NCBI GenBank assembly: GCA_948099385.1
Contig: CANUEZ040000024.1
Span: forward strand, 25,269,001 to 25,333,000
Length of the DNA: 64,000 nt
Source: Fasciola hepatica
Taxonomy: Eukaryota; Platyhelminthes; Trematoda; Plagiorchiida; Fasciolidae
Direction: 5' to 3'
The notes under the pieces were generated by a model that worked only from the letters and a program-made list of their open reading frames with translations, had not been told where the DNA came from and ran no database searches. This document shows, in pieces, positions 55,961 to 64,000 of the stretch. The position numbers and the translations under genes are program-made. How positions within the stretch are numbered: the first letter of the stretch is position 1; each line of letters opens with the position of its first letter.

Positions 55961-57138
55961 CGTAAAAGAGTGTTCTTACCAAACACTTGGTGATCATGTG
56001 CACACTAACAGAGATGTATTTATCGTGGGTTACAGAGATTTAGAACAAAAGAATCTAGGTCACCGCTAAGTTTCACTCGTGTTAATCAGTTATCGTGAGC
56101 ATAGTTTTGACCGTAGATCGAAATTCTGCTGAGCAATCGAATTATGGCCAGAGTCCAGGGCTGCTATCTGCACGTCACTGCTGAGCAGAAGACACAACCA
56201 GACGGTCTATGTTTGAGCACCGATGCACTCCAAAACTGTACGACTGCCTCTAAGCAACCGGGTATGAACTCACAATTAATGTATAGGGCAAACAATCCGG
56301 TTCATGCCGTGAGACAATGATGTACTAATCTGTCAAAAGAGTTGCTTGGTGTGCTCCTAACAGCAGGGTTTGTAAGGTCTGTCCTCCCATGGTATAGTTT
56401 TCTTTGTCTACCTCAATGTATGCTCTTTCTAGCGGAGTGAATCACTAGTATTATCAGTATATCTGAAGCGAATTCCATCTTCTCAGATGTAGTCCTGGGT
56501 GCATTTTCTCAACCGTCTACAACAGAGCCTGATACGAATCTTTGTGTTGGTTGAATTTGTTTTGCCTAATCATCGAGCGAGCAGCTTCATAGACGTGTGC
56601 TGCGGTTCTGTATCGTTTTGCACTTGCATTTCATGTCTTACTAGTGAATTTTCATATCTTGCTTTCAATTTGTACCCCAGTTTATCGATATTAAACTAAT
56701 CTATCTTGTGCCTGTCTCATCCTTGATATCTGATAACCAAAGCAAGTCTGCTTTGTCCTGTCCCCTGATGAGATTTTATCAGTGTTGTGCTTCCAAATCT
56801 CATGGGAGACACGTACGGTGCTAAACTACCTTTCGGTATTTGTGGTCTGACGCTTGACTTTGTGCCAAATGCGATAACCAGAACAAAGACTCTCCAAGAC
56901 CGCAAAAAGATGGAAGTCTATCAGAATTGGTAGTGGTTTGCCATATGTATATGAGTAGTAGAAGATTAGATTTGTAGACTTGTCTGATATATATCTTTCC
57001 TCAGCCTCCGAGTGCAAATCAACAGGTGACAGCCTCGCAGCGGTATCAACATTCAGTTGAAAGAATCTGGGAAAAATCCATGGAAATTTTTCTCATCATG
57101 ACTTTCCTTGGCAAGGACGCTTTCGGTCTTGTGCAAAC
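55961..57138. other. No gene; SINE family 2 fragment
   Basis: Around 56940-56980 AGTAGTAGAAGATTAGATTT followed by GTAGA repeats the SINE family 2 body of 3620-3650. No other feature recognised. Confidence 0.4.
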
Positions 57139-57840
57139 TTGTCTTTTCCGTCTATTGAAGTCAGTTTACTGAATGACAAACAGAGGGTACTTATTTTACA
57201 TCATTCCCATCCAATCATTTTTGTTATCACCGGAACAGTCAAATTCAGATGCCTTGATCAGTCTGAAGACCAATCAATACTTAACTTTGTGATTGAGTTG
57301 CAGATGCAGGCGGCTTTGTTCGAATACGATGCTCATTTGCGAAAACAAATTAGGAGATCGCTCGAAGATTCGGATCCACCTACCTGATTTACAACAAAAA
57401 AGCCACTACTTGAAACTGACCAGACCTTTTCGCACAGTCAATATGTTCATGAACAGTTCCAAGATGCGAGTCAGTTTTGTTCACTTTTACTAGATATCAA
57501 GACGCAATCAAATAATCCAAAAGCCATCCGTGTAGGTCCCAATTCGGGGAAGTGCATATCGCGTGGTCAATTTCACCCAAGTTTTCATGTTTATACGGAC
57601 GAGCCTCAAACTTCGCCTGTGGTAAGACTGGTCACAATAAAAGTGTCTGTAGAGGTAGTTCCACCTGTCAACTGACAAGTCACTCGTTGTTCGACATCCG
57701 CGGGTTTGAGAACAGCTTTCCCAAGCTTGTCTTGACTGTTCCACCAGTGAGCATTCCACAAGTTGCCCAAACAATGTCTACTCAAGAGGGCAATAAACCC
57801 GGTTTTGTTGATGGTACCAGGAGTGTATAATCAATCATTT
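57139..57840 (+). mobile_element. Ty3/gypsy relic B: gag region
   Basis: Gag-like protein pieces: ILNFVIELQMQAALFEYDAH then LRKQIRRSL in 57139-57387, matching the helical capsid pattern of gypsy gags (D/N-F-V-x-x-L-Q-x-x-A-x-x-x-x-F-x-x-x-L). Then HLPDLQQKSHYL in a second frame, and a zinc knuckle NFACGKTGHNKSVC at 57610-57652 (Cys-x4-His-x4-Cys present, the first Cys of the CCHC lost). Frameshifts separate the pieces. It probably belongs with the pol remains at 60.99-62.65 kb on the same strand, the gap being filled by a minus-strand LINE and other repeats. Confidence 0.75.
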
Positions 57841-58530
57841 CACGATCAGCTCCTAGTTACTTTCCCCATTGTTAAGGTTAACTCAACAAACTAACCATTC
57901 GTAATATTACCAGGAACACACTCCTGCTTGTATGTTCTTGCAAGAACCACGTACATGGATCAGATTGATCTGCGTGATCCTGATCTTGTTGACGGTGAGT
58001 TTTTAGTCTCCGATTCAGGACCATCAGCTCTTCGTTTCAAATTCTGTGTAAATTACGCGCTCATGTTACTTTCCTAACATCTTCACCTGATTCCTCTGAT
58101 CTTAAATGGTCTGCTTGATAATGTCCCATGGCTTCTGCTGGAATATGACTTATTGGGGTAAAGTTAGGTTTCTCCGGGGATCTCCTTTCTCTAAATCAAG
58201 GAATATTTTCTCCCGACTTAAGTGGACCTGTTTGTCAGGCTCTAAAGACGATGTGTGGTAGAAGAATAATCATATCAGTGGAATCCTTTAACTTACTTTT
58301 GCTATTATGAGGCTCGCTTAATCCTAATCCCAGTCCTAATTCCTCAAAGTCCTATTTGACATTACTGACTCATGTTCTAAGCCGTCTTCCAAGTTGACAG
58401 AGCCAACATGGACAGAGAGCAGGAGAAAGGCCTGGTTTCGGGATCTATGCGGCCACATTTTGCTGTCCTAGGTCAATACTGGACGGATAGTGGACAAGAA
58501 AACGTGAACTGTGGTCCATAAAGTGATTCC
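57841..58530. other. No recognised domain between gag B and the LINE
   Basis: The protease of the gypsy element would be expected here. ALRFKFCVNYA and nearby frames gave no clear D-T/S-G signature except SDSGPS near 58010, which is too weak to call. Confidence 0.3.
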
Positions 58531-59480
58531 TTTCGCGCTCAGAGTGCATTAAGAAGCTGGAGAAACACAATATCACTATTGCTGACTAATAACTTGCTTT
58601 CGGTTTTGGCACGACCGTCTTGTTGGGTCATGAAGCCCAGATATGTGAACGCCGGGACATGCGCATTTTGTTTGCCGTTCATGTATATCGTTAAAATGGA
58701 CTGTGTAACGCAGGTCAAAAGGATCTTGATCTTCGACGTATTTATCTCTAATTCTATTGGTTTTTGGAAATATTCTCTGTGATCCAGAACTACCTGGAAA
58801 GCGGCTGGTCTGTCCCCGAGGATGACAATGTCGTCTGCAAATTCCAAGTTGAGATTATCCAGTCGATGGTATACCTGCCCAGCACTGGCCACAAAGGACA
58901 ATCTTGCTCAGCACCGAACATGAAGGAGAAATTATTGTATTCTCCGTAGAAGTGTTTTCTCACACGAGTGTTTACGTAGTACAAATTCATGAGCCTGACA
59001 AGCTTACCATAGCATTTCATCCCCTCGTAGTATAGTCCATAGCTATTCTGCGCATTAATATTCAAGTTTCGCTGTCCACTGAGAATTTTTCTTTTGCCCA
59101 GACTGAGCAAAACGTAGCGTCGAGGGAATCAAGCGGTGTCGCAAAACATGATTTATAAATCTTCAGTGCCAGCGGTCTTCTCCAGGTGCTTTTCGGTTCT
59201 TCAGATTTTGCATAACATCGATAATATCCTCTCTGCTTCGAAGGTTGATAGTAAAGTCGTATAGCTTGATCTGGATCCCTGGGATTCGGTTCACAGATTT
59301 TGCCGCAGGAAGATTTAGGAAACAGTCCAATTGTTTGATCCACCATTGCATTTTTTACCCTGCTCATGAATGAGCAGCTCAGTAGCGTCACAAAGGAGGG
59401 GTTCTGCTGATGGCCGCTTACTGGGAAGAGCAGTAAAATGTCACCGCAGTTAGCCAGAATCTCCCGGGTTTCCGTCACTG
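58530..59480 (-). mobile_element. LINE reverse transcriptase relic (CR1/RTE-like), minus strand
   Basis: From 59351 down: REDIIDVMQNLKNRKAPGED followed in the next frame by LKIYKSCF, the N-terminal block of LINE reverse transcriptases (K-x-x-K-A-P-G-x-D-G-x-x-A-E-x-Y/L-K). Then KCYGKLVRLMNLYYVNTRVR and FGAEQDCPLWPVL for G-V-R-Q-G-C-P-L-S-P-x-L (about 58905). Then DNLNLEFADDIVILGDRPAA with the catalytic ADD intact (about 58840), and FTYLGFMTQQDG. At least three frames are needed. It lies on the strand opposite to the gypsy pieces on either side, so it was probably inserted into that element. Confidence 0.85.
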
Positions 59481-60960
59481 AAGTTTGACAATCGTTGCGG
59501 TTACTTCGGGCCGAGCGGGTGGCCTTTCTTTGGTCACCTTGGAGGTAGGGTAACTGTTAATTACGAATCGTAATTAGTGTTTGTCCTTTTGTCTTCTGTT
59601 TAGTTACTTATTAGTAGTGAGTACATGCATCGTGAATCCCGGACATTTGTAATGTATTTTCCCTGTTTCTAAGGTATCACATCAGTTTATACTTGAGTTT
59701 CATGGTGCTTATTACATGAACAGTTCACGCATTTGTTCGTAACCTTGTTTTCCCGAAGGTCTACACTTCTACTGTTATATAATCTTTCTGAGTGTTTCAT
59801 TTGTACTGCCGAGCGGAGGCTCGAACTCCCAGTCTTAGCGTTCTGTCAGTGCACTCCACTATTGGCCGTCATACGTCAACAGCATTAACAGATCTATTGC
59901 CGGATTCGTCCATTCATGTTGGCACGTACTCTTGTTTACTCCACAGACTTAGCTTATTTGTACTTATTTGTTAATGACACTTTTTACCATTGCAACCACA
60001 GTCCAATTCACGCGTTTGTAATCGATTTATTGATCTTTGACGATAAACGTTCTTGATTTATCGATTGTACCACAACCGAACTGCGCTACAGTTTCGTTCA
60101 GCTGCCTGCTAAGTGGACCGTTTTTGTTTTCTGCGCTGTCCCGATTTTCGGAAGCTTACTGCCCATTGTTCTTGGTTTCTCACCTGGCTGTAAGTCTTTT
60201 ATTTGCTGTATATTTATGCTTATTGTATTATTTAGAACCACGAATCATCGATAAACACGGTTATTCGATTGGAAATTGTTCTGCTGCCCTTAATCGTGTT
60301 CTGCCCATATCGTGCGTGTAGCTAGTGAAACTAAGTTACTGCTAGATTCACAGCCCTAGACATCGGGATAGTCGCAACAGTAACCATTTTGGAGAGCATC
60401 TCCAGCCTTTTAAGCTACCGGGGGAGTCGGCTCTAAGACCTAATCTTTCTCTCAACTTCGTGTGCACTCCAGTTCGTCTAAAAAGGAATGTTTCTATTTT
60501 TGCCATCGGTAAAGTCCATTGACTTCCCACTGGTACTTCTTCTCCTGCGTGTGTGGTGGTCAGACGGGAGCATTAGTATCCCAGACTGCTTGTCCATCAC
60601 TCGGTGATCCCAGCGCTGCTGCTTTAATCCACTTCGGGCACTGTTCTTGCAGTGATTGAAGAGTGCATGGACGAGGGGGTGATCAGTGACATACCCGATA
60701 CTAGTCTCCGATAATGTTCTCCCCGGTAGGATCGGCAATCTTCAATCAAAGACGACAAGCATGATCCTATCGGATGTAGCCGATATGGTGTGCTGTGGGG
60801 CCGTTATTAGTGTGCCAAGTTAGCGAGTGTTTCTTCGGATGTAGGAAGCGTGGGAGCTTTGCTGGCTAGGCTGCAGTCTGCAAAATTGACGAGACGTTTG
60901 CAGTTGCTGCAAGGCTAGCCAAGACCATATTCTCCCAAAATGTGTTTAGTTTAGTTGGTT
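59481..60960. other. Flank of the LINE; possible endonuclease remnant and tRNA-like head
   Basis: On the minus strand a frame at 60478-60738 contains SGILMLPSDHHTRRRRSTSG; the SDHH may be the end of a LINE endonuclease belonging to the RT at 58.5-59.5 kb. At 59813-59870 (minus) GAGTTCGAGCCTCC is a good B box 45 bases after a poor A box, suggesting another SINE head. The plus-strand 94-codon hydrophobic frame at 60037-60321 is unassigned and might be LTR sequence. Confidence 0.4.
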
Positions 60961-60989
60961 GACGCTTCTGTGGGCTCCATTTATTCTCG

Positions 60990-62650
60990 CTCTGTTAAAA
61001 GCTGCTAGGAGAACAACACGGATTTTCAGTAACTATCAACTGACGTTGAACAGGTGTTCATTTCAGTGTACTTGTCAAAATGAGGAATCTGAAGGAGTAC
61101 TTAATCGGCTTGCAGGGTCTGGTATGTTCTCAAAATCTGGCCCAATGAATGCATACTTTCAAATCTCATGAACAAGAAGTCCACTGCGTTACAAAAGATA
61201 CATACTCCTTACTTTTTATTCCGATATAACTCTTTGCCTTTTGGGCTGATTGTACCACCAGCTGTTTTTCAACAGACTCTTCATTATATTGCACAAATTC
61301 TTGTAGGTGTTGAACCATATCACGGACAAACTGTTTTCCGTGGCTCTACCTGAGTTATACATGAATGTCGTTTTTGCTGTGTGTTGAAGTAATTCTTTAA
61401 ATTTATGGTTTCCATTACCTCAGCCACGTATTTTCTGTCTTGGTTACATAATAAATATCAAATGTTTCTTCCCCGATCTAGCACTCTCAGCTCCGTTCAG
61501 TGACGTATCTTAATCCACAAACATGCACCAAGTGGTGATCTTTATTCCTAAGTTCTCTCAAAATCGGGTTATCTTTTAGAAAGTTGTCGACTAATTCCTA
61601 CTTATAAAATCGGGCTCATAAAAATGCTTCGTAAACTGCCACCTTACCACCAATCCAGGGCTGATCTTAAATCGTATTCTCCCGAAGAAGATTTAACTTT
61701 TATTACTGATGCATCGTCTGCTGAAATGGGTTCAGCGAACAGCTCGAGCTGTCAATCATTTGCCTTCCGATGAAGCTCACGATATCCGAACAATACTATG
61801 CAAACACAGAGAGAATTTTTGGCTGTTTACTGGGCTATCAAGTTTTGTGTGAATATTAATTTTGTCATAAGTTCACGATTGTAATTAGTCGTGAAGCATT
61901 GCATACAGAAAAGCCTTTTGTTGCCCTGAATTCAGCTCTGTGTCGTGGTTGGACGTCGAACAAAAAGCAACGGTTTCCAGTTTTTCACTCTGGTCGTGAA
62001 GAACTGTCGGGATCTCCGGATAGATTACCACATCTAAACGATCTTGTGGCGATTCCTCCAACCTTCTCTTCAGTCACATTGGCATATCTCCATTCAGGGC
62101 ATTTTGGGCGTCGATAAACAAAAGTCACGGTCATGGCTTACTTTCATGTGGCGAGGGCTAAATTTCCAGATCGTGCACATGACCAAGAACTGCCACCATT
62201 GCTGCCTTCTTACGATACTTTCAAAACCATCAAAGTGGTTTCCTTATCCAGTATCATATGAGGCTTGGTAGTAGGTACATGCGAACTATAGTCCAAACTT
62301 ATTGGGTAAATACTGTGCTCTTGTGGTAAGTGGTGCTTTTTCCCGCTAGTCGTGGGTATCCATTACATTTTTACCCACTCCAGACTTCATTCAAACTGTT
62401 CTCGGTTAAGCATTCACTAGAGAAGTAGTCCCATTTGTAGTAGCTATTGGCGGAGCTATATGTGCCATTTCCACATCCTTGGATGAGTGGTTGAAAGGTT
62501 TTAATTGTAGACATACGTACACTTTTCCTCGTTACCCACAGTCTATTGATCTTGCAGAGAATTCGTATCCACATTCTCAAGCGAAATACATTCTGTCAAT
62601 CAGTATTCATTTTTTATACATTTTCTTGTACAACATCATAAAGCTGCACA
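60990..62650 (+). mobile_element. Ty3/gypsy relic B: pol (RT, RNase H, integrase)
   Basis: Reverse transcriptase: VLNRLAGSGMFSKSGPMNAY then FQIS (about 61100-61170), then HTPYFLFRYNSLPFGLIVPP followed by AVFQQTL (from 61200); the YxDD block is lost (EPYHGQT). RNase H: FITDASSAEMGSA with Asp at 61708-61710 and TMQTQREFLAVYWAIKFC near 61800-61850. Integrase: zinc-binding LAYLHSGHFG (62083-62112) and NCHHC (62188-62202); core GKYCALVV followed by SGAFSR where the first Asp is lost; the second Asp site also lost (VAIGGA); and HPQSNGLAEN-like YPQSIDLAENS with the catalytic Glu at 62557-62559. Stops and frameshifts throughout, no LTRs recognised. Different from relic A in sequence, so a separate lineage or older copy. 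Confidence 0.85.
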
Positions 62651-64000
62651 TACTGGGACTGGTAAGAGTATCTTTTAGTTATTCAAATGCTTTAGTCGGA
62701 TATCTAAGTCCAAGTGCATTTGGAATGCTATTGTTAGTTATTCCCGGGGTAATATGACTTACCGTCGGCCAAGGAAGTCGTCACTTCGTGGAATGAAAAC
62801 CAAACGGTCCTTATTCCGGATCTACGTGATTTTTTCCAGTCATTGACATCAAAATAACCGCAAACAGTTCAACATAGACTGCTATTCTGATGTCATTTCA
62901 CCAATTGTTTGATAATTTTTATTTTGATACATTTGAATCCGAACATCTCCCGGAACAGTCAACTATCAAAAGTTCTGACAGAATTCGTTCGATGCCACCA
63001 AGATATTAAAAATACCTTACTTCAACTCGGCATGCGGCGGATATGTTTTTCGCTAGTGAATCATTCTGCAATGCGTTATTGTATTCTTTTTGTTATATTA
63101 CACATTGGTGGGTTACAAGATTCCGTATTTTTAAAAAGTACTCTACATTCCATACTGATTTAACATTCCTATTCCTCAGGAGATCTGCGCGGAGTCTTAA
63201 CCAATAAATTCTTTTAATAGCACAGAACCTTAGGGCTCATTTGTAAAGAAACTCCGCGATAAGTAAGATAGTACAACCTTGGGCGAAAGTAGTAGCATGC
63301 CGTCATACGTAGTCGTGAACAACCGATACTAGTGTTACGCTTATAAGAAAACCCGAAGAACCGGCGAAATCGTCGTCCATACCGTTGTTCTCTCACACTC
63401 CTGTCACTGACACTCCTTCAAATAAAAATGACTGTTTCTACGTAGTATGATTTTCTTCCCCATGCATATCTCTGGTCTCACTGTCCTTGCACCGGATTCA
63501 GCCTCAAGTAACGAGCGAATAGCACCCTGTAAAAAGAACATCTTGCACGCGGGTGAGGTAATACGGATTTCGCCCTGCGATGATAGGTCTAGTAAAAATC
63601 CCGCGTAATTTTCAATTTATTTGAGATATTTTTCACTGACCTTAATCCAGCCTTTTTCGAGGTGGCAAAATTCCCAACGCTGTCGGGTGAGGGTGAGACT
63701 AACTTTGGTAAAACGTAACCTGTAACATCGGCAGTGAAATCTACACAGTTATTCAATAAATTTCATGACAAGTCCAGTAATTTAAGTATTGAGATGTTTA
63801 CTGAAGTACACTAGCAACAAAAAAGCACATAGTTTGTCTTGCGGAATACTCTTGTGATCAGGCTGTGTCACACTGGTCTGCCCTGTTCCCAGTTGGCAGG
63901 ATGCTCCGTCCGGTTTCTTCTGTGATGAAGTGTAACTCGTGATTTTCTGATGTAACCGGTTTTGCAGCTTTTCATCGTTCATTTTGTATCCAATATTTCG
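62651..64000. other. No recognised feature
   Basis: Frames of 60-84 codons on both strands. A 3' LTR for gypsy B might be expected here but I cannot match it with sequence upstream of 57.1 kb. Confidence 0.4.

Noticed and set aside
57840..58100. Retroviral-type protease SDSGPS
   Set aside because: Only the isolated D-S-G is present, with no flanking hydrophobic pattern, so it was not called.
1..64000. CRISPR arrays, operons, bacterial promoters or terminators
   Set aside because: No direct-repeat arrays with spacers and no tightly packed genes; the sequence is eukaryotic in character.

Overview
This looks like eukaryotic, repeat-dominated DNA, most likely from a parasitic flatworm (Platyhelminthes, perhaps a large-genome trematode). 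The lineage call is an inference. It rests on the mix of tRNA-derived SINEs carrying hammerhead ribozymes (compare Sm-alpha of Schistosoma), Penelope-like elements (PLEs) with associated hammerheads, CR1/RTE-like LINEs, Ty3/gypsy, Tc1, mariner and pogo relics, long AT and GT/CA microsatellites, and no long open reading frame. The longest uninterrupted frame is 166 codons. I found no convincing host gene; the window reads as intergenic or intronic.

Layout. 1.7-2.25 kb: pogo/Tigger transposase relic. 3.3-4.9 kb: tRNA-derived SINEs, two of them head to head. 6.6-8.9 kb: a PLE (reverse transcriptase plus GIY-YIG) between 172-bp inverted repeats. 9.8, 22.9 and 38.3 kb: PLE-type hammerheads, two of the loci holding back-to-back inverted pairs. 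15.0-15.8 kb: mariner transposase relic. 16.9-17.2 kb: GT and AC microsatellites. 24.4-24.7 kb: purine-rich tract. 27.0-27.8 and 41.6-42.6 kb: two Tc1 relics sharing a 500-bp identical core. 29.8-30.5 kb: further tRNA-like SINEs. 32.0-33.7 kb: CR1-like LINE on the minus strand. 34.9-38.5 kb: PLE parts in an 861-bp-arm inverted duplication that also carries a SINE. 45.8-46.9 kb: another inverted repeat. 48.9-51.4 kb: cluster of hammerhead SINEs, one complete with target-site duplication and an apparently intact ribozyme. 53.3-56.0 kb: Ty3/gypsy pol relic. 57.1-62.65 kb: a second Ty3/gypsy relic interrupted by a minus-strand LINE.

Two themes stand out. (1) Two classes of minimal type I hammerhead sit side by side, one in a tRNA-SINE and one linked to PLEs, and share stem-loop design. 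The copy at 49461-49505 keeps every core base and all stems. (2) Several repeat pairs show a block of near-perfect identity, without indels in the three inverted pairs, that ends abruptly; in three pairs the flanks are clearly older and diverged. That pattern suggests recent ectopic gene conversion or template switching, or else an assembly artefact. All protein-coding relics are broken by stops and frameshifts. Identifications come from reading motifs by eye; no database search was run.
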